Assembly: GCA_014695175.1 (NCBI GenBank)
Contig: JACJNV010000382.1
Coordinates: forward strand, 1-51,650
Source: Microcoleus sp. FACHB-DQ6
GTDB taxonomy: Bacteria; Cyanobacteriota; Cyanobacteriia; Cyanobacteriales; Microcoleaceae
DNA: 51,650 nucleotides
Direction: 5' to 3'
Both the position numbers and the translations under genes were made by a program. The notes beneath the pieces are model-generated. The model worked only from the letters and a program-made list of their open reading frames with translations, did no database searches and had not been told where the DNA came from. The stretch's first letter is position 1. The number at the start of each line of letters is the position of its first letter. This document shows positions 1 to 8,074 of the stretch, in pieces.

Positions 1-1
1 A

Positions 2-217
2 AAAAAAGGGGCCAAATTAATATACTTATCACCTTATTCACCAGATTTTTCACCAATTGAAAATCTGTGGTCAAAACTTAAAATTATTCTCCGTTCTATC
101 AATACTACTAATTATCAAGAATTAGGAAAAGCCATAGAGTTTGCGTTGGGGCAAGTTACATCGTCAAATATTTTTAACTGGTTTACACACTGCTGTTATT
201 GTACCTCATCTTTTTGA
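2..217 (+). pseudogene. IS630-family transposase, C-terminal part (cut by window edge)
   Basis: Frame 2 is open from the window edge to TGA at 215-217. It encodes the C-terminal end of a DDE transposase: a LIYLSPYSPDFSPIENLWSK segment carrying the last acidic catalytic residue (PIE), followed by a helix-rich tail ending in WFTHCCYCTSSF, as in cyanobacterial IS630/Tc1-mariner-type transposases. The 5' part lies outside the window, so it cannot be said whether the gene is whole, frameshifted or a relic. No clear terminal inverted repeat is visible in the 130 bases after the stop. Family assignment rests on the motif alone. Confidence 0.75.
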
Positions 218-353
218 GAAAGGCTATACCTATTATTTTAACCCATTGGGAAAATGGATTGGGCGAGTTACCAAAACTAGATATCGGATGCTCTATCCAA
301 CCTTGAGCCGATCGATAATGAAGTCCATCAGCCATTAGCGCTTGCTCTATATT

Positions 354-848
354 CTATTCTGTCAAATCGACTTGTCGAATCTCTTCTAGCGTCATATCCA
401 AACATTGCGCGATTTGCTCATCGCTCAATCCTATTGCTTGCAAGCGTTGGATCGCCTCCATTTTAGCCCGCTGCTTTCCCCGCAAAAACTCAGGCGACTC
501 TTCCTGTGACGTGCAAACATTCAGCGCTCCGATTACATGACCGCGAGCAACATGATTGCCACTAATGACGCTGCCAGTAACGTTGCTAATCCTGGACTTG
601 CGAATCAGTGCCGATCGCAAGTTTAATTTATTAACCTCTTCTCCAAAAACATCAGAGAACAACTCCCATAGCTCGTAGCCCACATCTTTAGCATAACCCT
701 CAGTACAGTTAAGCGTTTGAGCAATATCGCCGTACTTTTGCCGCTTCAAAACGCCCTCAATCACGCCAACTTGCATATCATCTAAATGCTTGCCAGTTTT
801 CGCAAAGACCACTTCATCAGCAAAAGCCAGTGCTTCTCGAACGTTCAT
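354..848 (-). CDS. small vMAP-N-type helix-turn-helix protein with Rpn-like C-terminal tail
   Basis: A 164-aa protein if it starts at ATG 848 (MNVREALAFADEVVFAKTGK); an upstream in-frame start at 875 would add nine residues. Residues 1-95 match the N-terminal domain that cyanobacteria place before NB-ARC, WD40, pentapeptide or vWA-MoxR-associated modules (ALxFADExVFAxTGKHLDDxQ, then YGDIAQTLNCTEGYAKDVGYELW, a helix-turn-helix). Here no effector module follows. The last 35 residues (GKQRAKMEAIQRLQAIGLSD, then EQIAQCLDMTLEEI) resemble the tail of Rpn/PD-(D/E)XK transposase-like nucleases, so the protein looks like a fusion of two recurring pieces. It is transcribed divergently from the graspetide-like precursor and could be its regulator, but nothing shows that directly. 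Confidence 0.75.
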   Translation of the reverse strand: MNVREALAFADEVVFAKTGKHLDDMQVGVIEGVLKRQKYGDIAQTLNCTEGYAKDVGYELWELFSDVFGEEVNKLNLRSALIRKSRISNVTGSVISGNHVARGHVIGALNVCTSQEESPEFLRGKQRAKMEAIQRLQAIGLSDEQIAQCLDMTLEEIRQVDLTE

Positions 849-1047
849 CAGGCTTCCCTCACAACCTCGCAACAATAAAATTATAACCGTCTATATCCGA
901 CTATTTTCGCCTTAAATACAAAAACGGTTGAATAGCTCTTAAAATTTTCTGCATTATCCGACTTTTTTCGACTTTATTCGACTATACAAATGAATTTGCA
1001 AGCTGTAGCATTATGAATGTAAAACCCTCGCTAAAAAAATTTAACTT

Positions 1048-1254
1048 ATGACGACTACCCAGCTCGCTCTAGACAAAAAAGCAAATCCTTTGATGATGCA
1101 CCTGAGCATCTTGTCGAAGTACGACATCTCCGAAGAGGAACCTAGCTACGATCCCAGCACGCAGACTTCCAACATCACCTCCATGAGCGGCTCCTGGTGT
1201 ACTCGCAATAGCTCCACTTTTAATTGTGACGACGACCAGCAAGAGGACGACTAG
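1048..1254 (+). CDS. candidate graspetide (omega-ester/amide RiPP) precursor peptide
   Basis: A 68-aa acidic peptide encoded 113 bases before an ATP-grasp ligase on the same strand. The leader (about residues 1-46) is followed by SGSWC and a core-like tail CTRNSSTFNCDDDQQEDD (residues 51-68). Possible ester donors are Thr52, Ser55, Ser56 and Thr57; possible acceptors are Asp61-63, Glu66, Asp67 and Asp68. Cys51 and Cys60 bracket the hydroxyl cluster. Hydroxyl residues followed by a dense Asp/Glu run are the hallmark of graspetide cores. Neither the microviridin leader helix PFFARFLE nor the TxKYPSD core is present, so it is not a microviridin. There is no strong Shine-Dalgarno before ATG 1048. 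The function is inferred from composition plus the adjacent ligase. Confidence 0.72.
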   Translation: MTTTQLALDKKANPLMMHLSILSKYDISEEEPSYDPSTQTSNITSMSGSWCTRNSSTFNCDDDQQEDD

Positions 1255-1300
1255 AATTTTCTTTGGTTAAGGTCGTTTTTTGCTGGCCCTTTCGTTTCTT

Positions 1301-1337
1301 GAAAGACCTGTATGAATTTTTGCATTACAGGTCTTTC
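1301..1337 (+). promoter_or_regulatory. intercistronic 12-bp hairpin between precursor and ATP-grasp gene
   Basis: GAAAGACCTGTA at 1301-1312 and its exact complement TACAGGTCTTTC at 1326-1337 form a perfect 12-bp stem with a 13-nt loop. No U-tract follows, so it is not a canonical terminator. In RiPP operons such hairpins can attenuate or stabilise the transcript so that precursor exceeds enzyme; that role is inferred here. The structure lies upstream of the preferred ligase start at 1368. Confidence 0.6.
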
Positions 1338-1367
1338 ATTGTCAACATTATTTCAATTGATTTAGTT

Positions 1368-2372
1368 ATGACCGACCTTTTAATCGTGACTTCCGAGACT
1401 GACCTTCATGCGGATGTTATTATCAAAGAATTGCAAAAATCGAAGATTCGAGCAATTAGGTTAAATTCAGAAAGTTTTATTCAAAAAAGTAAATACTTTT
1501 ATGAATGGCAAGCTTCTGGAACTCCCCGTCCAAGTTTTTTGTCTTTTGAAGACTCCTTGAGAGAAGTTCAAGATGTTGGCGTAATTTGGTGGCGAAAACC
1601 CGAAAACTATCAAGTTTATCCAGAAGTTAATGATGCTTGGGCAATCAAATATTGTCAACAGGAAACAGAATCTTTGACTTACTCACTTTCTGGACTATAT
1701 CCCAAAGCTAGATGGGTCAATCATTACTATAAAATTAGATTGCCCTCTCATCGAATTAATCAGATTCCAATTGCTCACAAGCTAGGAATTACCATCCCTC
1801 CAACACTCGTTACCAATTCATACGAGGCGGCTTGCAACTTTGTGACACAACAGGGACAGTGCATTGTCAAACCCATGCGCTACTCGGGTTTTTTACATGA
1901 TGAAAAGCAGTACGCTTGCTATACTCGCCCCATTGATGGAGAAACACTCTTAGCATTTCGAGAGAGCATTCGATTGGCACCCGTTTTTATTCAGAAACGC
2001 ATTCAAAAGAAGGCAGAATATCGCGTTACATTAATTGGTAAGCATGATTTTGTTTGTCGCATTGATGCCCAGCATACCAACGATGCAGACGTGACTTTGG
2101 ATTGGCGCGTTATCGAACCAGATAAACTCGTTCACGTTCCCGACAAGCTGCCGATCGACTACCTCAACAAACTTCATCAAATGCTTGACGAGTTTGGTTT
2201 AAATTTTGGTGCATTCGATATCATTCGCGATGAGGACGACAGGCTCTATTTTATCGAACTCAATCCTAACGGACAGTGGTATTGGATCGAAATTCTCACT
2301 AAAATGCCTATGGTTCGCGCAATGGTGGAACTCATCGAAGATTTAGCGCTTCAATATCAACAGGATTGTTGA
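1368..2372 (+). CDS. ATP-grasp ligase, graspetide maturase of MvdC/MvdD type
   Basis: A 334-aa protein from ATG 1368. An upstream in-frame TTG at 1263 would add 35 residues that run through the hairpin and look unlike the family N-terminus. The first strand reads MTDLLIVTSETDLHADVIIK, and VGVIWWRKPENY matches the N-terminal domain of microviridin-type ligases. The ATP-grasp fold shows CIVKPMRYSG (Lys168), FIQKRIQKKAEYRVTLIG, and the metal/ATP-binding end YFIELNPNGQWYWIEI (Glu297, Asn299). The family activates Asp/Glu side chains with ATP and joins them to Ser/Thr hydroxyls (esters) or Lys (amides) of a precursor peptide; the acidic precursor just upstream is the obvious substrate. No transporter, protease or acetyltransferase lies next to it, so this is a minimal two-gene locus. 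Confidence 0.88.
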   Translation: MTDLLIVTSETDLHADVIIKELQKSKIRAIRLNSESFIQKSKYFYEWQASGTPRPSFLSFEDSLREVQDVGVIWWRKPENYQVYPEVNDAWAIKYCQQETESLTYSLSGLYPKARWVNHYYKIRLPSHRINQIPIAHKLGITIPPTLVTNSYEAACNFVTQQGQCIVKPMRYSGFLHDEKQYACYTRPIDGETLLAFRESIRLAPVFIQKRIQKKAEYRVTLIGKHDFVCRIDAQHTNDADVTLDWRVIEPDKLVHVPDKLPIDYLNKLHQMLDEFGLNFGAFDIIRDEDDRLYFIELNPNGQWYWIEILTKMPMVRAMVELIEDLALQYQQDC

Positions 2373-2401
2373 ATTCTGTCTTGCATAAGGATTCTTCTGT
2401 T

Positions 2402-2450
2402 AGATCCCCGACTTCTACAAGAAGTCGAGGATCTGGGTATTCTGTTTTTT
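2402..2450. terminator. hairpin terminator after the ATP-grasp gene, also a dispersed-repeat type
   Basis: AGATCC-CCGACTTCT at 2402-2416 pairs with AGAAGTCG-AGGATCT at 2420-2434 around an ACA loop, and a TTTTTT run ends at 2450. It lies between the convergent ATP-grasp (+) and HD (-) genes. The sequence is of a kind often found dispersed in cyanobacterial genomes, so it may be a repeat serving as a terminator. Confidence 0.6.
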
Positions 2451-2507
2451 AGGTGGGCTTACTTATCCGAAAAAAGAGCGATCGCCCGACATCCACCCAA
2501 ACAAACC

Positions 2508-3371
2508 CTACCTAACTACAGCCACCGCAGACTCTGACACCTCAGAATGCTCCACCCGAAAAACATTTGCGCTCAGATTAGCAACTACTTGTTTCCCCTG
2601 CTGTGTCAGTTCCAAATAGCCGATCGCATCCTTCACATACCGATAAACTACATTCCAATAAAACTTCGGATAACCATCCCGCAACTCCCCCGGATTTTGA
2701 TAGCCCAAAATTCGATTCTGCCCAGTTTCTTCAAACTCGTAAAACAGCGCAGCAATCTTTTGCAAATATCGCGGATCGCTCAACTGACCAATTAAATCAG
2801 CAGCGCGAACTAAACCCGGATAATTTACCGTATCTTGATAATCTTTATCGGCCGGAACCGGGAAACGAGTCAGCTCAATATTACGCTTAACCAGCTCAGC
2901 ATCAATCAGTTTATGGCCGCCAAAACGCTCGTCAATAAACATTTTTCCGCGATCGACATGATAATTCATCAAACTAGCATCCGTCGCGCCCGGAGGCAGC
3001 GTTAATTTCAGGTCGCCTATTCCCGTCGCATACAGTCCCAAATCTGTTCTATCTTGCCGGCAAACACCTTTAACATACCCGATATCGTGACATAGCAAAG
3101 CAATGTGGAAGTGCAGCCAATCTTCGCAGGAAACACCCCCTTCGCGGATGTGCTTCCCACCCAGAATTGCTTGTCCCACCAAGGTTACTAAAATAGTGTG
3201 TTCGACATTGTGGTAAAGAGCATCGCTATTAGCAATATTTTCTAAAGCCATACTCGCCACCCAAGCAATAATCTCTCCATAGTCAGATTTAAACCCGCCA
3301 TAAGTGTGGCGGTAGCCTTCAATCAGGCGATTGACAAAAGCCTTAATCAGCAGTTCAGTTGCGTTAAACAT
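2508..3371 (-). CDS. HD-domain metal-dependent phosphohydrolase
   Basis: 287 aa from ATG 3371, preceded by GGGGAA six bases upstream; an in-frame GTG at 3377 is too close to that site. HD-superfamily metal ligands are visible: YHNVEHT near residue 55, FHIALLCHDIGYVKG near residue 92 (the HD pair), and a later Asp in VRAADLIGQLSD. HD proteins hydrolyse nucleotides, cyclic nucleotides or other phosphate esters; no HD-GYP signature or partner domain is present, so the substrate is unknown. It is a conserved cyanobacterial family. It is monocistronic, convergent with the graspetide-like locus and separated from it by a hairpin. Confidence 0.82.
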   Translation of the reverse strand: MFNATELLIKAFVNRLIEGYRHTYGGFKSDYGEIIAWVASMALENIANSDALYHNVEHTILVTLVGQAILGGKHIREGGVSCEDWLHFHIALLCHDIGYVKGVCRQDRTDLGLYATGIGDLKLTLPPGATDASLMNYHVDRGKMFIDERFGGHKLIDAELVKRNIELTRFPVPADKDYQDTVNYPGLVRAADLIGQLSDPRYLQKIAALFYEFEETGQNRILGYQNPGELRDGYPKFYWNVVYRYVKDAIGYLELTQQGKQVVANLSANVFRVEHSEVSESAVAVVR

Positions 3372-3377
3372 ATTCAC

Positions 3378-4089
3378 TTCCCCGAGTCCACGTAAATTAT
3401 TAAATTATTTTTATAGTTATTGTTTTTGCTGCTACCGTTTGATGTTATTTTTGGCTTAAGCGCCACAATGGATACCCGCTCCTATCGAGAGGCATCCATC
3501 GATATTATCAACAATTATGGCTTAAATTATGGCTCTCGCAACTACCAGAGCGACAGACCCCATAAATAATTGATATCAAGGGGCGATCGAGGTATGACAC
3601 CCCTCAATTAGCTACGGCGTTACATCTTCCCCGTATAGGTTAGGAAAAAACGAGGGCGATCGAAAACGCAACCGCACTAATTCCTCATACACAGGATTAA
3701 GCTTGCACATAGGCGGTATGTAGAAAAGATGGTGTCCCCATAACGGAATATCTCTCTCACAAGAACAGCGGGCGAGTATAAGTTGGCACACCACGGAGTT
3801 GTTGATGGCTCTCCCACTGCAATGCTATCAAGCCACTGTGGCACTGGTTGCACGAGGCGGGCGATCGCGAAAAGTTAAGTCTTGGCTCTGATTTTTCGGG
3901 AAAATACTGGTAGTCAAGTTCATGATATATCTCAGTAATCATTACTAACAAAAATTTATGAATCACCCGACTTAATCATCAACAACACCCGCTGCTGCTC
4001 CAGTGACGTGAATAAGTTTTATCCGTGACACTCGTCGCCCCCAAATGTGATGCGAAGAGCTAGCATTTGTGATTTAAAATCCGCAAAAG
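3378..4089. other. long gene-free spacer
   Basis: About 700 bases with no convincing gene. Two short reverse-strand ORFs (3612-3794 and 3757-3966) overlap each other, lack family resemblance and have no ribosome site, so they were not called. CGATCG-type words occur (3584, 3659, 3862). The sequence looks like degraded or regulatory DNA. Confidence 0.4.
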
Positions 4090-4107
4090 TGTGAGACAGA
4101 TCACGCC
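4088..4107 (+). promoter_or_regulatory. CRP-like operator (TGTGA-N6-TCACG)
   Basis: TGTGA at 4090-4094 and TCACG at 4101-4105 are separated by exactly six bases, one mismatch from the TGTGA-N6-TCACA palindrome bound by cAMP receptor proteins, including cyanobacterial SyCRP1. AT-rich promoter-like sequence (TACATAATGTATAT) follows at 4118-4131, and the downstream gene starts at 4248. The position suits activation of that gene; binding is inferred from sequence only. Confidence 0.5.
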
Positions 4108-4247
4108 CGCTCTTCCATACATAATGTATATTTAGATAGATGGCAATAAAATAAGACAAAATAACTTGCAACCCTCCGTCGCAGCTTTCCCCTCCCATAA
4201 TCTGCGCTCTACTGCTCTTTATACTTACTAATATAAGGTTTCAGGCA

Positions 4248-5063
4248 ATGATTAAACAAAAACATAAATATGCCGACCTTGCTCAACTCCCCCACACAGA
4301 TACCGTGTTCCAAAAACTCCCTGTAGAAGTTAAAGATTGGGCCCAAAGCTTGCCTTGGAACCAGCGGCGCTATGTCTTGTCCCTCTGCTACATATTGTGT
4401 GCATCTACTCCCGACTTGCAAGCAGAATTCTTAGATGATTATACAGCCGACGGTTTAGTCTCAAAAATGTTTGAAGATGTAGATACTCTACACCGAGTCA
4501 AAGAGTATTTAATCAGATTTCGAGTCAAAAAACAATTAAACCAATCCGATTTAAGAAGCTACATCAAACAATTTTATATCCACTCAGCTCAACAATCGCG
4601 GCGAGAAACTGACCAATATTTAGAATCTGCACTCCGCTTCGTCTTGAATACAGAAGAACGCAATAATGTTTTTAACTACATTTTGGGCTTTGAATTTATT
4701 AAAATTGTGTTTCAAATGAGCTGGTTGCAACACGAAAGATTAGCAAGACTGCAAAAAAATCAGTCCCAGTTTATTGAAACCTATATCAAGCCGATTCAAC
4801 ACGCCCACAGAATTAATGGCATAATTCTACCCAAAGATGAGAGAATTTTTTTTGCCAGACGCACTTATTACGTTCAACTGCCTAACATTTCCTACAGAAA
4901 GCTCATTGAGTTAGTCATGGCAACTTTTACTACAGAAATGGTGACTAATTGCGGATTTTCTATCAGCCGCCACTCTCAAGCTCTGCGCTTTGACTGCGAT
5001 TACATTTACGATCCAGAACCAGAAGAAGAAAGATTTCCTACCGACTTGCAATTTATTCATTAA
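4248..5063 (+). CDS. conserved cyanobacterial protein of unknown function
   Basis: A 271-aa soluble, mostly helical protein with no signal peptide or membrane segment. Notable segments are SLPWNQRRYVLSLCYILCAS near residue 35, AEFLDDYTADGLVSKMFEDV, and a basic helix IKPIQHAHRINGIILP near residue 180, followed by a beta-rich C-terminus (FFARRTYYVQLPNISYRKLI). I recognise the pattern as one conserved among cyanobacteria but know no established function and saw no catalytic motif. The CRP-like site about 145 bases upstream suggests cAMP-linked control. Confidence 0.8.
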   Translation: MIKQKHKYADLAQLPHTDTVFQKLPVEVKDWAQSLPWNQRRYVLSLCYILCASTPDLQAEFLDDYTADGLVSKMFEDVDTLHRVKEYLIRFRVKKQLNQSDLRSYIKQFYIHSAQQSRRETDQYLESALRFVLNTEERNNVFNYILGFEFIKIVFQMSWLQHERLARLQKNQSQFIETYIKPIQHAHRINGIILPKDERIFFARRTYYVQLPNISYRKLIELVMATFTTEMVTNCGFSISRHSQALRFDCDYIYDPEPEEERFPTDLQFIH

Positions 5064-5219
5064 TTTTAGGCAGTAAGGTGTACCATACATTGCTTTTTTC
5101 TCTTTACTTTTAGTGTCGCTTGAGGCACAGGAGAGTTTTTGAAGCATGGGACTTCTCGTGGGCAGGTTATAACCGAATTTTTCAGCCGGATTTGATATAA
5201 AATAGGATAGCTGTATCAA

Positions 5220-6263
5220 TTAACCTTCCGCTTGCATTTCTTCAATGTCAAACCAGCTAACTATCACTCCCGCTAGGGGAATAGCCAGAAATATACCTAG
5301 AAGTCCTGCGGCTCTCGCCCCCACTAACAGTGCAAAAAATACCACTACCGGGTTGAGGTTAAGCGAATTTTGCATCAGTCTCGGATGAATAAAGTTGTCT
5401 TGAATTTGCTGCAAAACAATGCAAGCTGCCAATACTTTTAAAGATAGCCACACATTTTGAGACAATACAATAAAACAAACTAAGCTAATGCCCAGCGTCG
5501 CTCCGATCCCTGGAACTAAATCAAACAATCCGATAATAAAGGCTAAAATCAAGGGAAATTTCACATCTAACAGCAGAAAAATTAAAAAACTTGCTGTTGT
5601 CAAAAATAACATTAACAAAATTTGGGCCTGAAAAAATCCTAAAAAGTTTCGCTCTATTGTTAAACTTAAACGCCTGTGCAGGTGTCGGGGTATAAATTTG
5701 AGAACCAACACCCACAGCCTCTCTCCATCAAGTAACATGAAAGAAGCCACGACCATAATTAATATTAAATTCAATAAATTAGTTAAAAATACTTGTAAAA
5801 AAGCAATACTCGACACAACTCCCGCCAAAGCTTGATTTCGCAGTTGTTCCTCAATAACTCGCAGGTTAACTTGCAGGTTTCTCGCCCGCAGGAATGTTTC
5901 GAGGCGCTCGGACAGAGGCGCCAGAGCATTCAGAAATTCAGTCATGCTGTCAATTAATTGCTGTCCCTGAGATAAAAGAGTGACGCCTACAGTGACGGTG
6001 AGACCGCCAAAAACTAAAATGGTGAGCAAGACAACGAAGGCGACAGCTAAACTTCGCGGTAAAAATCTCTGGAGAGTTCGCACCGGATAGTTGAGCAAAA
6101 AAGCCACGAGGGCAGCAATGGTGAAAACCGCGACTGCTGTTTCAAAGTAAGCTAAAAGTTGCAGTCCAGCCCAACCAGAAGCAAATAAAAGCAAAAACCG
6201 GACTAAGGCTAAATTGCTTAGCATATTCCAAAAATTGGGAGGGGTTCTTTCTTGCTCTTTCAC
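5220..6263 (-). CDS. AI-2E family transporter (DUF20/PerM-TqsA type)
   Basis: A 347-aa integral membrane protein with about eight hydrophobic segments. The central periplasmic-type region (LIDSMTEFLNALAPLSERLE) and the C-terminal FDLVPGIGATLGI and LNPVVVFFALLVGARAAGLLG segments are the family signature. Members export small signals or ions (TqsA exports autoinducer-2; others act as Na+/H+ antiporters), so the substrate here is not fixed. It is divergent from gshA across about 420 bases. Confidence 0.88.
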   Translation of the reverse strand: MKEQERTPPNFWNMLSNLALVRFLLLFASGWAGLQLLAYFETAVAVFTIAALVAFLLNYPVRTLQRFLPRSLAVAFVVLLTILVFGGLTVTVGVTLLSQGQQLIDSMTEFLNALAPLSERLETFLRARNLQVNLRVIEEQLRNQALAGVVSSIAFLQVFLTNLLNLILIMVVASFMLLDGERLWVLVLKFIPRHLHRRLSLTIERNFLGFFQAQILLMLFLTTASFLIFLLLDVKFPLILAFIIGLFDLVPGIGATLGISLVCFIVLSQNVWLSLKVLAACIVLQQIQDNFIHPRLMQNSLNLNPVVVFFALLVGARAAGLLGIFLAIPLAGVIVSWFDIEEMQAEG

Positions 6264-6682
6264 AGGGATTTTTAGGGGTTAATACTAGAGCTCAAAAATA
6301 TTGCAGAGCCCTCTTTAAGAATCGCACCCAAGATATATCTGCGGCTATCCCCCTCAAGGCAGAAAACAGATGTCGAACTGAGGTAGGAGTGGGTTCTATT
6401 CACCATAAGTTCGATCGTCACGAATACCCAATGAAACACGCTCGCGATCGAACAAACAGCCTTTCTGGGTCTAAAACCGCCTCGGAAACTCTTTGCGATG
6501 GCAGTATTTGTCGTGGCAGCCCGATCGCAACTAAAACACAAACGCTCAAACTTGCCGGCGCCGAAAAACCGGGTTTCAGTGCCAGTCGTGAAAAATTTCA
6601 ACTCTGCCTCGTGGAAGATAGTATGAACAGGCCAATTTTTGGGATACTTGAAACTAGCACTCAACTTAGCTGAGGAACAAAC
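6264..6682. promoter_or_regulatory. divergent intergenic region, AI-2E transporter / gshA
   Basis: 420 bases holding the promoters of two divergent genes. It has several CGATCG/GATCG words and one half-copy of the AAACCGGGTTTC repeat near 6567-6577. Overlapping ORFs on both strands have no family support and were not called. Confidence 0.35.
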
Positions 6683-7834
6683 GTGCTGCTATCAAAAGGC
6701 TTTGAAGTAGAAATGTATACCGGTACTCCCGAAGGTGAGGTTGTCGGTCTCTCCGATCGCATAGTTGCCGATCTAGAGGGATTTGTCCGGGAGCCTGATA
6801 GCCGTAATGTGGAGTACACGACCGCCCCGCTGTGCAGCTACGATCGCCTGTTGTGCGCCTTAGTCAAGCCGCGAGTCCGGTTGCGCGAGTATTTAAAACA
6901 ATTAGGCGACTATACCTTGCTGCCGGGAAGTACCCTGTCTCTCGGAGGGAGCGATCGATTTTACAGATCCGATCCCAACAACCCCTACCACACCTACATC
7001 GAGCAAACCTACGGCACCAAAGTCGTCACCGCCAGCATTCACATCAACATCGGCATCTCCCAACCAGAAATGCTGATGCGTGCCATCCGCCTCGCCCGCG
7101 TCGAAGCACCGCTATACCTGGCGTTGAGCGCCTCTTCCCCCTTTCTCGACGGCGAAGTCACGGGCTATCATTCCACTCGGTGGGGTTTGTTTCCCAAAAC
7201 TCCCGCCATCGTCCCCCTGTTTGAAAGTCACAAGCATTACATTCAGTGGACTGAAGAACAGCTAGAACTCGGCACCATGCAAAACGTCCGCCATTTGTGG
7301 TCGGCCGTGCGGCCCAATGGCGATCGCCGCCCCTACTGTCTCAACCGCCTCGAACTGAGAATTTGCGACCTCGAAGTCAATCCTCTGGCTTTGTTAGCCA
7401 TCACTGCCTTACTAGAAGCTCGCATCTGGCAGATGATGGAAGACCCCAGCTTAGACCCTTTAGAACTCAGCACCTTGCCGGCGGCCACCCGTAACGAAGA
7501 CTTAGTTGCCCTCACAGACGCCAACGAAATTGCTGCATCCCGGCAAAGTTTGGATGCCGAACTCACCCATTGGCAAGACGGCAGAACTATTCTGGCACGA
7601 GATTGGATTGAGGAAATTTACCGCGAAGTGTGGCCTATAGCCAAAAAACGCGGCTTTAGCTGCTTTCTCTCGCCACTCAAAAAGATTCTCCGGGAAGGCA
7701 ACACGGCGCAGCACTGGTTGAAGCTACACGAGGGCGGTTCGGACACCCGCAGTATTATTCTCCAAGGAATTCAGGGCATGGCTCACCAAGAATGGGAGCT
7801 CGAAGACAACTTGTGCGCCCAGTTAGCTGCCTGA
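6683..7834 (+). CDS. gshA: glutamate-cysteine ligase, cyanobacterial type
   Basis: A 383-aa protein starting at GTG 6683, with GAGGA about eight bases upstream. It opens with LLSKGFEVEMYTGTPEGEVV and carries FVREPDSRNVEYTTAPLCSY, TLLPGSTLSLGGSDRFYRSD and ASIHINIGI, all typical of the cyanobacterial glutamate-cysteine ligase family (length about 380). It joins L-glutamate and L-cysteine with ATP, the first and rate-limiting step of glutathione synthesis in the cytosol. It stands alone, without gshB. A GC-rich hairpin lies just after the stop. Two peroxiredoxin-family genes in the same window fit a thiol-redox theme. Confidence 0.93.
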   Translation: MLLSKGFEVEMYTGTPEGEVVGLSDRIVADLEGFVREPDSRNVEYTTAPLCSYDRLLCALVKPRVRLREYLKQLGDYTLLPGSTLSLGGSDRFYRSDPNNPYHTYIEQTYGTKVVTASIHINIGISQPEMLMRAIRLARVEAPLYLALSASSPFLDGEVTGYHSTRWGLFPKTPAIVPLFESHKHYIQWTEEQLELGTMQNVRHLWSAVRPNGDRRPYCLNRLELRICDLEVNPLALLAITALLEARIWQMMEDPSLDPLELSTLPAATRNEDLVALTDANEIAASRQSLDAELTHWQDGRTILARDWIEEIYREVWPIAKKRGFSCFLSPLKKILREGNTAQHWLKLHEGGSDTRSIILQGIQGMAHQEWELEDNLCAQLAA

Positions 7835-7854
7835 AGTACCCGCCGTTATTATAA

Positions 7855-7876
7855 GGGGGGCTTTCACTAGCCCCCT
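7855..7876 (+). terminator. GC-rich hairpin after gshA
   Basis: GGGGGCT at 7856-7862 pairs with AGCCCCC at 7869-7875 over a six-base loop, 20 bases past the gshA stop. There is no T-run, so it may be a weak terminator or a 3'-end stabiliser. Confidence 0.4.
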
Positions 7877-8074
7877 GGCTATGCGTACTCAGCCAATAAT
7901 ACAAATAGCCCGAACCTCCCTGAAAAAAGTTGCCGAGCGACGCCCAAAAACAAATCAGAATATTTAATCAATGGAGCTCGATAAAGGTTATAAATAAAAG
8001 CTATAAGCTAGATCTACCTTTGGGTGGTTGGAGAAATTTCTCAATAGCTGTATTTTATCCTTTTAATTAGCTTC

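Noticed and set aside
141..338. 65-residue forward ORF near the left edge
   Set aside because: It overlaps the IS630 transposase C-terminus in another frame; only the transposase frame shows family motifs.
1048..1254. Microviridin precursor
   Set aside because: No PFFARFLE leader motif and no TxKYPSD core; only the general graspetide logic applies.
1263..1367. TTG-initiated N-terminal extension of the ATP-grasp ligase
   Set aside because: The extra 35 residues run through a perfect 12-bp hairpin, start at TTG and do not look like the family N-terminus; ATG 1368 gives the expected start.
2547..2890. Forward ORFs opposite the HD gene
   Set aside because: They lie wholly within the HD-domain gene on the other strand and have no recognisable pattern; treated as shadows.
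3612..3966. Two overlapping reverse ORFs of 60 and 69 residues
   Set aside because: They overlap each other, have no ribosome site and show no family-like composition.
6389..6673. 94-residue forward ORF and 130-residue reverse ORF upstream of gshA
   Set aside because: They are mutual antisense shadows in a divergent promoter region, with no domain resemblance.
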